Shown: positions 16,059-24,376 of the stretch, in pieces
Layout of the letters: the number at the start of each line of letters is the position of its first letter
Numbering within the stretch: position 1 is the first letter of the stretch
NCBI GenBank assembly: GCA_041651175.1
Contig: JBAZJT010000007.1
Span: 1-64,000 of the forward strand
DNA: 64,000 nt
DNA from: Elusimicrobiales bacterium
Lineage (GTDB): Bacteria > Elusimicrobiota > Elusimicrobia > Elusimicrobiales > Elusimicrobiaceae
Direction: 5' to 3'
Notes under the pieces: generated by a model
What the model was told of the DNA's origin: nothing
The model's input: only the letters and a program-made list of their open reading frames with translations
Databases searched by the model: none
Made by a program: the position numbers and the translations under genes

Positions 16059-17482
16059 TTGCGGCTCCGCAGCGAGAAATAATCCAGCATGAAGCCCACG
16101 GCTCCGGCAAGACTGAGCCTGTACATCCGCCTTGCCTGGGCCGAAAACAGAAGCACAAACAGCGCGTCAAAGACGGGGTTGCGCGGCAGCTTCGCCAGCC
16201 GCCTCACAAGCGGCGCAAGCCGGGGCAGCCGGACTGATATTATAGAAAGCTTGCACAGGTTAAGCGCCGGGACAATATCCGGCTGGCGCAGCCGGCTTTC
16301 CAGCATTTCGTTGACGCCGGAGTCCGGCTTTGCAAGCCCGGCCTCGTCTATGTAACCGGCGGCTGCGGCTTCTTTTGTAATCTCCAGCCCCGGCAGCGCC
16401 TGAAACACCAGCGGCACGAAGAAATCGGGCCGCATTTTCAGGTTAAGCTCCACGGTTTTGGCGGCCTGCTCCAAGGTCTCCCCCGGCAGGCCGAACATGT
16501 TGTAAGTCAGGAATTTGATTTTGTGCTTTTTGAGCAGGCGCGCAAGCTCCAGCAGCGCGGCGTCCGTGGTCTGCTTGCCTAGCAGATTGCGGCGCAGTTC
16601 CTGGTCGCCGGTTTCCACGCCCAGGCGGATATGGTCGCAGCAGCCTGTCGCAGCTATTGCGGAAACCACGGCCTCGTCCGCCAGTTCCGCCCGCAGGTTG
16701 ATGGTGAACGGAATGCGTATTTCCCTGCCGTAGCGGCCCAGGAATTCCAGCGTCCAGGCCTTGTCGCCGTTAAACGTGCTGTCCAGAAAAGTGATGAACT
16801 TCACCGGCATTTTCTCGCGCATGGAGGCAAGCTCCGCCATGCAGCGGTCAACCGATTTCAGGCGGAGCCTTGAGCGCAAAGGGTCTTCCCGGTACACCTG
16901 CTTGAATTGCGGGATGAAACAGAATTTGCAAGAGAACGGGCAGCCCTTGGAGGTGTATGCGTAATAGCCGCCCTGCTTGAGATATTGCGGGAAGCGGAAA
17001 TAAATTTCGCGGTCGGGGTCGGGCAGCGCGTTGATGTCGGCCAGCGGGCGTAGCGGGTTTTTGACGACCGCGCCGCCGTCCTTACAGTGGATATTGCGTA
17101 TTCCGCGCCAGTCCTGCCCGGCGGAAAGCTTGTCGGCCAGTTCAAGCAGGGAGCCTTCACCCTCGCCGATGTTTACAAGGTCAAAATCGGTCTGCTCCAG
17201 ATATTCCGGGAAGAATGTCGGATGCGGGCCTCCGGCGGCCAGCAGCGCTTTCACGCCCGCCGCTTTCAGCGCGCGCGCGGCGCTGGCGGCCCAGGCGCGC
17301 TGCGGCGTCATCACCGTCATGCCGATTATGTCCGGCTGAAAGCGCGCAATCTCCTCCAGCGGGGGCGCGGGAGAAGCTATGGCGGCTTCGCAACGGTGCC
17401 CGGCGGATTTAAGCACGGCGGAAAGCTGCATCGCCGCCATGCTCTCGTTAAGCCCGCTTTGCAGAAAAAGAATTTTAGCCAT
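16055..17482 (-). CDS. Radical SAM protein with B12-binding-type domain, 2
   Basis: A 475-residue protein with the same plan as the other radical SAM gene in the operon: an N-terminal cobalamin-binding type Rossmann domain (about 1-130, with DIIGMTVMTPQ and AAGGPHPTF), then the barrel starting at SKGCPFSCKFC (Cys181, Cys185, Cys188), and a C-terminal extension with a hydrophobic tail. It also lacks an evident DxHxxG, as many class B methylases do. Sequence differences from the first copy are large, so the two probably catalyse different steps. It overlaps the upstream decarboxylase gene by 8 bases and the UbiA gene by 4. Confidence 0.83.
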   Translation of the reverse strand: MAKILFLQSGLNESMAAMQLSAVLKSAGHRCEAAIASPAPPLEEIARFQPDIIGMTVMTPQRAWAASAARALKAAGVKALLAAGGPHPTFFPEYLEQTDFDLVNIGEGEGSLLELADKLSAGQDWRGIRNIHCKDGGAVVKNPLRPLADINALPDPDREIYFRFPQYLKQGGYYAYTSKGCPFSCKFCFIPQFKQVYREDPLRSRLRLKSVDRCMAELASMREKMPVKFITFLDSTFNGDKAWTLEFLGRYGREIRIPFTINLRAELADEAVVSAIAATGCCDHIRLGVETGDQELRRNLLGKQTTDAALLELARLLKKHKIKFLTYNMFGLPGETLEQAAKTVELNLKMRPDFFVPLVFQALPGLEITKEAAAAGYIDEAGLAKPDSGVNEMLESRLRQPDIVPALNLCKLSIISVRLPRLAPLVRRLAKLPRNPVFDALFVLLFSAQARRMYRLSLAGAVGFMLDYFSLRSRK

Positions 17483-18611
17483 TCAAAAATTCCATAAAAC
17501 GCTCTTTCAGCTTCTCCGGCGGGATTGCCGGCCTGCCCAGCGGATGTTTGGAGCCGGGCGCGACGGGCAGATGCACAAATTCAAGCCCGCCTTTGCCCCG
17601 CCAGCGCGCCAATTGCCGCTTCAAATCGGCGATTCCGCCGCAACGGCGGACGCGCGGATAGCCCAGCGCCGCCGCCGCGCCCGCTATATCGGCGGAATCC
17701 GACAATGTGGGCTGGCCGCCGGTGGAATCGCAGGTCCCGTTGTCCAGCACGATATGCAACAGGTTCGGCGGCGCGGCGCGGGCGACAGAGGCCAGCGCGC
17801 CAAGCCGCATCAGAAGCGCGCCGTCGCCGTCCACCGCTATTATTCTGCGCCCGGGGCGCGCCAGCGCAACGCCCAAAGCCAGCGAGGACAGGCAGCCCAT
17901 GGAACCAACCATGTAAAAATTACGCGCCAAATCGCCAAGCTCGCAAAGCTCTCTGCCGGTTTTGCCCGTCGCGGCAAGAATGGCGGTATCCCCTCCGGCG
18001 GTTCCGGCTATTGCGCGCAGCGCGTCCAGCCGGCTGGGAGCTTGCGAATATGCGCCGGTTATCGCGGCGCGCCGCCGCGCCTGCGGGCGCGGCGTCGGCG
18101 AAAGCGGCGCGGAGTTGAAAACGCCGTCCCGCACTATGAACGCGAAACTCCCGCCGCGCGCGATATGGCGGAAAGCCGTCTCAAGCTGCGTGCGCGCCCT
18201 GGCGGAATTTGGCGAAAGCAGGGCATGGCGCACTTGCAGCAAATCCAGCATTTTCCCGGTGATGCGGCCCATGAGGCGGTGCTGCGGCTCGTCTTTTACG
18301 CCCGGCTCGCCGCGCAGGCTTATGAAGGCCAGCAGCGGTATGCGGAAAATATGATGCAGCGACGACAGCGGCGAGGCCGCATTCGTCAGTCCGGAATTCT
18401 GCATCAGCACAATGCCCAGCCTGCCGCCCAGATGCAGGCCCGCGCACAGCGCGGCGGCGTCGCCCTCGTTGGAGGAAATCAGGTAATCGCCGCCGTTTAT
18501 GGCGGAATTTATAAGCCCGCCCAGCGAGGAGCAGGGCACTCCGGTGAATAAAAAACAGCCGCGTCGCTTAAGCTCGCGGCCAAATCCGGCTGGGTCAAGG
18601 CCGGCGCTCAT
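17475..18611 (-). CDS. ppd: Phosphonopyruvate decarboxylase
   Basis: Thiamine-diphosphate enzyme that irreversibly decarboxylates phosphonopyruvate to phosphonoacetaldehyde, the step that pulls the unfavourable PEP mutase reaction forward. The 378-residue protein has the N-terminal pyrimidine-binding part with SSNEGDAAALCAG (Glu for cofactor activation), the LMQNSGLTNAASPLSSL stretch typical of Ppd and sulfopyruvate decarboxylase, and the TPP motif VDGDGALLMRLG...LDNGTCDSTGGQ in the C-terminal half. With pepM two genes upstream, Ppd is strongly preferred over sulfopyruvate decarboxylase. The start at 18611 gives an ATGA overlap with the upstream acetyltransferase and removes an unsupported N-terminal extension. 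Confidence 0.9.
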   Translation of the reverse strand: MSAGLDPAGFGRELKRRGCFLFTGVPCSSLGGLINSAINGGDYLISSNEGDAAALCAGLHLGGRLGIVLMQNSGLTNAASPLSSLHHIFRIPLLAFISLRGEPGVKDEPQHRLMGRITGKMLDLLQVRHALLSPNSARARTQLETAFRHIARGGSFAFIVRDGVFNSAPLSPTPRPQARRRAAITGAYSQAPSRLDALRAIAGTAGGDTAILAATGKTGRELCELGDLARNFYMVGSMGCLSSLALGVALARPGRRIIAVDGDGALLMRLGALASVARAAPPNLLHIVLDNGTCDSTGGQPTLSDSADIAGAAAALGYPRVRRCGGIADLKRQLARWRGKGGLEFVHLPVAPGSKHPLGRPAIPPEKLKERFMEFLNG

Positions 18612-19561
18612 GTCAAATCCCTGCCGAAAACGGCATATTCCGCTATTGTCATATTCCTGCCCGTGAAGTTGCGGAACAGGCTGGATTCGTGCATATGGTG
18701 ATGCACGCAGAATTGCGCCCCCGCGTCGCGCGCGGCGGAATGCGCGCAATAGGCCAGCGCCGAGCCTATTCCCCTGCGGCGGTGATTTTCGGCCACGGCG
18801 ACCAGCGGAACCACCCACTGCTTTGGGTTTCGCGGATTCCGGTAGTGCAGTATGAAGCCGCAGGCCTCGCTCCCCCGGAGGCAGACGTCCGCCACAGGCT
18901 CCGTTTCGCTTAAAAACGACAGATACACGTCGCGGAAATAATCGCGCCGCAGCGGGGCGTAATACGGGACATGCGCGAAGGAGGCTTTGGTCAGCTCAAA
19001 CATCGCCTCCAGCGCACCGCGCCACTGCTGCCCGAAAAAACGTTCAAACCTGTAGCCGCGCCAGAGGCAGTTGTCCAAATGCTGGCCGTACCTCTCCGGG
19101 TTCAGCGCTATCAGGTCGCTGAAATAGCGCTGGCGGATGCGCCAGCCCAGTTCCGCCGCGATACGCGGCATATGCGGCGGATTGTCCGGCTCCGGCGGGA
19201 TTTGCCCGTGCTGCCAGCCGGAGATTTTCCATTTGTAGCCCATGCCGGTGGAATAATTGACCGGCCCGTCAACGGCGCAGGCGCCGAACTCGCGCGCAGC
19301 CGCCTCTATGCCGGGAAAAAGCCCGCGCGCGGCGGCCATATCGTCGGGAAAATCTATATAACCGAAAAGGCAGGTTTTGGCGTCCAGTTCCGGGTTGAGC
19401 ATGGCCACGGCCATGGAATCGCGCGCCTCCACCAGTTTCCAGGAAGAGAAAGTGTTAAGGATGTCAGCCGCCGCGCCAAAGCGGGCGCGGACCTTTTCAA
19501 AATCCGCGCAAACCGGCGGGACGCCGCGCACGGCGTTGCGCGCGGGGGCAGGCCCCGTCAT
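18608..19561 (-). CDS. GNAT-fold acyltransferase
   Basis: A 317-residue protein whose C-terminal 150 residues have the GNAT fold, including the acyl-CoA pyrophosphate loop in VAENHRRRGIGSALAY and a strand with VPLVAV before it. The N-terminal half (VDGPVNYSTGMGYKW and around) looks like a second, degenerate GNAT-type domain. N-acyltransferases of this kind occur in several phosphonate clusters, where they modify an amine or protect the product. No amino-phosphonate is obviously made here, so the acceptor is unknown. Start at 19561 rather than 19585 because it creates an ATGA overlap with pepM. Confidence 0.75.
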   Translation of the reverse strand: MTGPAPARNAVRGVPPVCADFEKVRARFGAAADILNTFSSWKLVEARDSMAVAMLNPELDAKTCLFGYIDFPDDMAAARGLFPGIEAAAREFGACAVDGPVNYSTGMGYKWKISGWQHGQIPPEPDNPPHMPRIAAELGWRIRQRYFSDLIALNPERYGQHLDNCLWRGYRFERFFGQQWRGALEAMFELTKASFAHVPYYAPLRRDYFRDVYLSFLSETEPVADVCLRGSEACGFILHYRNPRNPKQWVVPLVAVAENHRRRGIGSALAYCAHSAARDAGAQFCVHHHMHESSLFRNFTGRNMTIAEYAVFGRDLT

Positions 19562-20514
19562 TTCGCGCGCTCCCGCGAGCAGCATTTCTGCGTGATGGGC
19601 CTGACACCGCAGGATTTGCGCGCGCCGGCCATGCCGCGCGGGAAGTATTTATCCTCGGCTTCCATCAGCTCGGCTGCGTTCTGAAGCGCGAAAATCTCGT
19701 CCAGCGGCGCTATTTCCCCTTCCAGCGCGGCCACGGAATTGTCGCTGAATATGCGCTGCGCCGCCTTGCGCATCGCCGCTACCGAGGCGCGCATCAGATG
19801 GTTGGCCCATATCACCGCGCTGATGTCCATTGCGGCGAATTCCTCCGGCGGCGTGCGCCAGTATTTCGTGGGGACTATAATCACCGGATGCCGTTTGCCC
19901 CAGCATTTGGAAAATTCCGCTATTTCCCCGGCGTCCTGGCGCTTGCTGTGGACCAGAATCGCGTCCGCGCCAGCCAGGCGGTAAGCGTCCGCCCGGCGCA
20001 GCGCCTCGTCAAGGCCCCTTCCCATGACGAATGCCTCGGTTCTGGCGACGACAACGAAGTCGGCGTCGCGCTGGGTGTCCTTGGCGGCTTTTATTTTGCC
20101 GCAAAACTCTTCCACGCCCGCCAGATGGGTGGCGTCGCAGTCCACGAAGGAGTTGTTTTTTGGGAAAATCTTGTCTTCTATACACAGGCCGGCGATACCG
20201 CGCTGCTCCATCTTGCTGACCAGCCGGCGGACATTGTTGAAATTGCCGTAGCCGGTGTCGGCGTCCTGGAGGACGGGGATATTCACGGCGTCATTCATGA
20301 ATTCCACAATTTCCAGCACCTGCGTCCAGGAGGCTTCGTTTGCGTCGCGCACGCCAAGCGACGCCGCGATGGACAGTCCGCTCGCCCAAAGCCCCTTGAA
20401 CCCCGCCTGCTCCGCTATTTTGGCGGACAGGCCGCTGTGCGCCTCCATCAGGAATTCGGTGCGCCCGGATTGTATCAGCTTTCTCAGTTGAGTCGTTTTT
20501 TTCAAGTGTGCCAT
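19558..20514 (-). CDS. pepM: Phosphoenolpyruvate mutase
   Basis: Forms the C-P bond by rearranging phosphoenolpyruvate to phosphonopyruvate, the first step of nearly all natural phosphonate pathways. The 318-residue protein belongs to the isocitrate lyase/PEP mutase superfamily. It has the mutase-specific EDK-X5-NS signature (EDKIFPKNNS, 113-122) that separates true mutases from phosphonopyruvate hydrolases and lyases, plus LQDADTGYGN (82-91) with metal-binding Asp residues and WASGLS (43-48). It is the first gene of the operon, with GGGAGA about 6 bases before the ATG. The C-terminal 25 residues are Cys/Arg-rich and not part of the family core. Confidence 0.95.
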   Translation of the reverse strand: MAHLKKTTQLRKLIQSGRTEFLMEAHSGLSAKIAEQAGFKGLWASGLSIAASLGVRDANEASWTQVLEIVEFMNDAVNIPVLQDADTGYGNFNNVRRLVSKMEQRGIAGLCIEDKIFPKNNSFVDCDATHLAGVEEFCGKIKAAKDTQRDADFVVVARTEAFVMGRGLDEALRRADAYRLAGADAILVHSKRQDAGEIAEFSKCWGKRHPVIIVPTKYWRTPPEEFAAMDISAVIWANHLMRASVAAMRKAAQRIFSDNSVAALEGEIAPLDEIFALQNAAELMEAEDKYFPRGMAGARKSCGVRPITQKCCSRERAK

Positions 20515-20537
20515 GCTTGTCTCCCGCCGCTGATTAA

Positions 20538-20566
20538 ATTATCCCAAAATACGGCGAAATCCGGAA
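20538..20566 (-). promoter_or_regulatory. Possible promoter of the phosphonate operon
   Basis: On the minus strand, GATAAT (20543-20538) matches a -10 box in five of six positions and lies 23 bases before the pepM ATG. Seventeen bases upstream, TTCCGG (20566-20561) is only a weak -35 match. The position just before the first gene of the operon supports it. No operator or riboswitch is obvious in the 187 bases shared with the divergent orphan gene. Confidence 0.4.
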
Positions 20567-20701
20567 GGGCCGAAGGTCCCAGGTGATTGAGTTAAATTTG
20601 ACAGTGGGAGGCTAAAGGCTTAGAATAAATCGTCCCGCCTCAATAGGATTTCCAACTAATTTCGGGACAAGCTCCTGTGAACCACATTAATAGGGGGAAT
20701 T

Positions 20702-21361
20702 ATGAGAATGCGTCCGGAATTTAAAGAGGAAAGTTTAAGAAAATGGGGAGATGCTCTAAATAGAATATTCGATGGAGTAATACCGACTACAAGCAGGTGG
20801 AATGATAAAGAGTCTATGATAAGAGTCTTAAGCGTTCTCGGCGATAATAAAAATCAGAACCACACTTTTTTCCCACAACCTGGCGGCGGACTGGACCTAA
20901 AAACAGCTCGGCTATCAAATGAACCGGACTGCATTGAATTGGATTTTGAAAGAAATGCTGCAATTGTCAAACCATCTCAGCTAATGTTTGAGTCATTTGG
21001 AAAAGAGAATCTCGAATGGGCTTATTTTAGGTTGGAACTTTTGCTTTTAAACCCAACGGGTATATATCCCAATAATTCGCCCCATGCACACGAAGAACTG
21101 ATAGAAATCGAACCGGGAAAGTACCAAGACCGTTCCACTTGGGATTCGGGAGTTATGAAAGAGGATGAAATGGGCAATGCAATACTGTTTCCAAAATCCG
21201 CACGAATAGTTACCCGATATTTTTCTGGGGCTTTTGTGGTATTTGCGAAGGGATCCACTTACAATGCAAACCCAGGTACATATGATGCTCGCCACGATAA
21301 GATGTCAGCCCAAGAATTCAGACGACATATTGAAGAGGCCTATCGTACTGCCCGGGGATAA
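20702..21361 (+). CDS. Orphan protein of unknown function, AT-richer
   Basis: A 219-residue soluble protein with no signal peptide or membrane helix and no family I recognise. It is mixed alpha/beta, rich in charged and aromatic residues, with HAHEELIEIEPGKY and RSTWDSG in the middle; a cupin- or nuclease-like fold cannot be excluded. The start has AGGGGG 4-9 bases upstream. Base composition and codon use (many AT-ending codons) differ sharply from the GC-rich genes around it, and it has its own terminator, which together suggest horizontal acquisition. It is divergent from the phosphonate operon. Confidence 0.65.
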   Translation: MRMRPEFKEESLRKWGDALNRIFDGVIPTTSRWNDKESMIRVLSVLGDNKNQNHTFFPQPGGGLDLKTARLSNEPDCIELDFERNAAIVKPSQLMFESFGKENLEWAYFRLELLLLNPTGIYPNNSPHAHEELIEIEPGKYQDRSTWDSGVMKEDEMGNAILFPKSARIVTRYFSGAFVVFAKGSTYNANPGTYDARHDKMSAQEFRRHIEEAYRTARG

Positions 21362-21380
21362 CACTTGCAAAAATTAGCAG

Positions 21381-21420
21381 GGCTTTGGCGCAGATTTCGC
21401 CGAAGCCTTGTCTTTTTATT
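21381..21420 (+). terminator. Rho-independent terminator after the orphan gene
   Basis: A 10-bp stem, GGCTTTGGCG (21381-21390) with CGCCGAAGCC (21398-21407), contains one G-U pair and a 7-base loop. It is followed by TTGTCTTTTTATT. It lies 20 bases after the orphan stop codon, in the right orientation. Confidence 0.85.
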
Positions 21421-21470
21421 ATTCCTCTGCGGTAAAAAGACAGCATGCCACTTGCGAAATAATGGTTTTT

Positions 21471-21500
21471 ACAATTTACTCAATGCATTGAGTAAATTGT
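21471..21500. repeat. Perfect 30-bp palindrome
   Basis: ACAATTTACTCAATG is followed immediately by its exact reverse complement with no spacer. It lies between the orphan gene's terminator and the CoA-synthesis operon, about 118 bases before the first ATG of that operon. Length and symmetry suit a dimeric-protein operator or a recombination/cruciform site. The surrounding 21421-21617 holds no other clear feature; an overlapping frame here has no family support. Confidence 0.8.
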
Positions 21501-21617
21501 TGATTGTGCCCGCGGCGGGCGATAATGACTTTTCCATGAAAGCCATGCTGGACAAAAGGGGCTTTTACTGCTATTTTGTAGATGGGTCCGACCTGCTAAG
21601 GCGGATACCAGGAAAAA

Positions 21618-22319
21618 ATGAAACGACTTTCAATCCCGCCCTACGGCATCGCGGGCAGGGGCTTGGCGGCGCGCCATATGGCGCGGTATTTGCGGCTGTC
21701 GCGCATTCCGTTTACACAATGGAGCCGCGCGGACGGGGCTGCGCCGGAAGCGACTTTCAAAAACTGCCGGACCATCCTTCTCCTGATAAGCGACAATGCC
21801 ATTGAAGATTTCATCTCCGCCCATCCCGGGCTGCATGGCAAAACCCTGGTTCATTTCTCCGGCAGCCATGTAAGCGGCAGGGCGGCGGGATTGCATCCGT
21901 TGTGTTCGCTCGGGCGCAAGCCGCTTTCGCTGGCGCAATGCCGGGAAATCGCCTTCGTGTCGGAAAAGGGGCGCCCCGCTTTCCGCGATATCTTCCCGAT
22001 GCTCAAAAACCCCTCCTATGCCATAGACCCCGCGCTGAAACCCTATTATCATGCGCTGTGCGTGATGGCGGGCAATTTCTCCACGGCTTTATGGCAGAAG
22101 CTGTTTTCCGGGCTGGAAAACGAGCTGGGCCTGCCCGCAAAAGCGGCAAAGCCGTATCTCCGCGCGGTGCTGGGAAACATAGAGTCAAACCACACAACCG
22201 CGCTGACCGGACCATTCGCCCGCGGCGATTACGGCACCATAGCCCGCAATCTCCGCGCGCTGGACGGGGATGCGTTTCTTCCGGTATACAAGGCTTTCAG
22301 GCGGGTTCTATGCAAATAA
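21618..22319 (+). CDS. Rossmann/DUF2520 dehydrogenase-like protein
   Basis: A 233-residue protein with a short N-terminal Rossmann-like nucleotide-binding segment (GIAGRGLAARHMARYL) and a helical C-terminal domain resembling DUF2520, a relative of ketopantoate reductase and 6-phosphogluconate-dehydrogenase-like folds. LVHFSGSHVSGRAAGLHPLCS in the middle is typical of the group. It opens the pan/coa operon and overlaps panB by 10 bases, so it might supply the ketopantoate reductase step that no other gene here covers; this is inference from position. The start has CCAGGA just upstream. Confidence 0.7.
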   Translation: MKRLSIPPYGIAGRGLAARHMARYLRLSRIPFTQWSRADGAAPEATFKNCRTILLLISDNAIEDFISAHPGLHGKTLVHFSGSHVSGRAAGLHPLCSLGRKPLSLAQCREIAFVSEKGRPAFRDIFPMLKNPSYAIDPALKPYYHALCVMAGNFSTALWQKLFSGLENELGLPAKAAKPYLRAVLGNIESNHTTALTGPFARGDYGTIARNLRALDGDAFLPVYKAFRRVLCK

Positions 22320-23095
22320 CCGACTTTTACGAATACGACAGGAAGGCGGGCCGCAAAATCTCCATGATAACCGCCTACGATTATATCACCGGCCAACTGG
22401 CGCAGCGCGCGCCGGTTGACTGCGTGCTTGTTGGCGACAGCCTTTCAATGACCGTCTACGGGCATGATTCCACCATACACGCGGATATGGGCATGATGGA
22501 GCGGCACACGGCTATGGTCGCGCGCGCGGTGCGCGGCAAGCTGCTGGTGGGCGACATGCCTTTCCTTTCCTATCACAAAGAGCCTGCCGAGGCGGTTGAA
22601 AACGCGGGCCGGCTGGCGCGCGCGGGCGCGCAGGCGGTAAAACTTGAAGGCGCGGCGCATGAGGAGGCGGTAAGACGCATCATCGCCTCCGGCGTGCCGG
22701 TGATGGGACATCTGGGGCTTACGCCGCAGTCTGTTAACCTGCTTGGCGGGTTCCGGGTGCAGGGGCGGCGGGCGCGCGCCGCCGCGGCGATACTGGCCTG
22801 CGCCAGAAAACTGGAGCGGCTGGGCTGTTTTGCGCTTGTTCTTGAATGCGTGCCGCGCGCGCTTGGCAAAGCGGTAACCGCCGCATTGAAAATCCCGGTC
22901 ATAGGCATAGGCGCGGGGCCGGATACCGACGGGCAGGTGCTGGTGATAGCCGACATGCTGGGTTTCTGCGAAAACGCGCCGCGCTTTCTAAAGCGCTACA
23001 TGGACGGCGCGGGCGAGGCGGACAAGGCGCTGCGCCGCTTTGACCGCGAGGTCAAATCCGGCGCCTTCCCGGCGGAGGAGCATTGTTATAAATGA
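22310..23095 (+). CDS. panB: Ketopantoate hydroxymethyltransferase
   Basis: PanB adds a hydroxymethyl group from methylene-tetrahydrofolate to 2-ketoisovalerate, the first committed step to pantothenate. The 261-residue product has the family's landmarks: KISMITAYDY near the N-terminus, VLVGDSLSMTVYGHDST, GDMPFLSY, VKLEGA, PVMGHLGLTPQSV and PVIGIGAGPDTDGQVLV. It starts inside the end of the upstream gene (10-base overlap), which also sets the start, and its stop overlaps the panC start (ATGA). Confidence 0.95.
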   Translation: MQITDFYEYDRKAGRKISMITAYDYITGQLAQRAPVDCVLVGDSLSMTVYGHDSTIHADMGMMERHTAMVARAVRGKLLVGDMPFLSYHKEPAEAVENAGRLARAGAQAVKLEGAAHEEAVRRIIASGVPVMGHLGLTPQSVNLLGGFRVQGRRARAAAAILACARKLERLGCFALVLECVPRALGKAVTAALKIPVIGIGAGPDTDGQVLVIADMLGFCENAPRFLKRYMDGAGEADKALRRFDREVKSGAFPAEEHCYK

Positions 23096-23853
23096 CAACC
23101 CTTATAAAATCCCCCGCCGCCTGGCGGAAACTGCGCGAAGGCGCGCTTAAAAACAAAACCGCCGGTTTTGTGCCGACGATGGGGGCATTGCACGAGGGGC
23201 ATGTCTCGCTTGTGCGGCGCAGCAAAAGGGAAAACGACATAACGCTGGTCAGCATATTCGTCAACCCGACCCAGTTCAACGACAAAAAAGACCTGGCGAA
23301 ATACCCGCGCGCGCTTGGGCGGGACATGGCCCTGCTTGAAAAGGCCGGGGCGGATTATCTGCTCGCCCCGTCTTACAACGCGCTTTATCCCGACGATTAC
23401 CGCTACAAAGTCTCGGAAAACAAGTTAAGCGGAACGCTTTGCGGCGCTTTCCGCCCCGGGCATTTTTACGGGGTGCTGACCGTGGTTCTCAAGCTGCTAA
23501 ATATCGCGGGGGCGCAGCGCGCCTATTTCGGCGAGAAGGATTATCAGCAGTATCTGCTTGTGAAAGGCATGGCGGAGGCGTTTTTCCTGAAAACAAAAAT
23601 CGTCCCCTGCCCGACGGTGCGCGAGCAAAGCGGCCTGGCCATGAGCTCCCGCAACCGCAGGCTGGAAGAGCGGCATCTTGCGCTTGCGCCGGAACTGTGC
23701 CGCGCGCTGCGCGGGGCGGGAAACGCCGCCGCCGCGAAAAAAACTCTGCAAAAGCTGGGCTTTGCGGTGGATTATGTGGAGGACCGCTTCGGCCGCCGCT
23801 TTGCCGCCGCGAAGCTGGGCGATGTGAGGCTTATAGACAATGTCAAAATCTAA
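23092..23853 (+). CDS. panC: Pantothenate synthetase
   Basis: PanC condenses pantoate and beta-alanine with ATP. The 253-residue protein carries PTMGALHEGHVSLVRRS (the HxGH-type nucleotidyl-transfer motif), FVNPTQFN, the GAFRPGHFYGVLTVV segment, FGEKDYQQ and MSSRNRRL (the KMSKS-like loop). It sits between panB and coaC with short overlaps on both sides, so the whole block is likely one transcript. Confidence 0.95.
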   Translation: MTTLIKSPAAWRKLREGALKNKTAGFVPTMGALHEGHVSLVRRSKRENDITLVSIFVNPTQFNDKKDLAKYPRALGRDMALLEKAGADYLLAPSYNALYPDDYRYKVSENKLSGTLCGAFRPGHFYGVLTVVLKLLNIAGAQRAYFGEKDYQQYLLVKGMAEAFFLKTKIVPCPTVREQSGLAMSSRNRRLEERHLALAPELCRALRGAGNAAAAKKTLQKLGFAVDYVEDRFGRRFAAAKLGDVRLIDNVKI

Positions 23854-24376
23854 AAATATCCTGTTCCAGCTTTCCGGCTCCATCGCGTGCTACAAGGCCT
23901 GCAGCGCGATTTCAAAACTTGTGCAGCGCGGGCATGAGGTCAAGGCGGTTTGCACCCCGGCGGCGCTGAAATTCATCGGCGAGGCGACGCTGGAAGGCCT
24001 GACCCGCAAGCCGGTTTACTGCGATATGTTTGAGAGGAAAACCGGGCTGGAGCATATCTCGCTCAACAAATGGGCGGATGTCTCCGTTGTCTGTCCGGCC
24101 ACCGCCGATGTAATCAGCAAAATGGCCGCCGGCATCGGCGACGACTGCGTTACAACGCTGTTTCTGTCGCACGATTTTAAAAAACCTTTTCTTGTCGCTC
24201 CGGCGATGAATGTGAACATGTGGAATCATCCGGCGACGCGGCGTTCGGTGGAGACCCTCAGGCAGTGGGGCGTGAAAATAATAGAGCCGGGCGCCGGCTA
24301 TCAGGCCTGCGGAGACGAGGGCAGGGGCCGCCTCTCCGAGCCGGAGGAAATAGTGTCGGCGGCGGAGGCTGCATGA
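23840..24376 (+). CDS. coaC: Phosphopantothenoylcysteine decarboxylase (separate CoaC)
   Basis: FMN-dependent decarboxylase of CoA synthesis, 178 residues. Visible are the flavin-binding GSIACYKA, the active-site His in LEHISLNKWAD, PAMNVNMW and the ACGDEGRGRL substrate-binding Cys loop. In most bacteria CoaC is fused to CoaB; here it ends with a stop codon and CoaB begins in an ATGA overlap. Both halves look intact, so this is a split gene pair rather than a frameshift. Confidence 0.92.
   Translation: MSKSKNILFQLSGSIACYKACSAISKLVQRGHEVKAVCTPAALKFIGEATLEGLTRKPVYCDMFERKTGLEHISLNKWADVSVVCPATADVISKMAAGIGDDCVTTLFLSHDFKKPFLVAPAMNVNMWNHPATRRSVETLRQWGVKIIEPGAGYQACGDEGRGRLSEPEEIVSAAEAA

Noticed and set aside
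21365..21805. Open reading frame after the orphan gene
   Set aside because: It runs through a terminator and a perfect palindrome, overlaps the DUF2520 gene in another frame and shows no family motifs.
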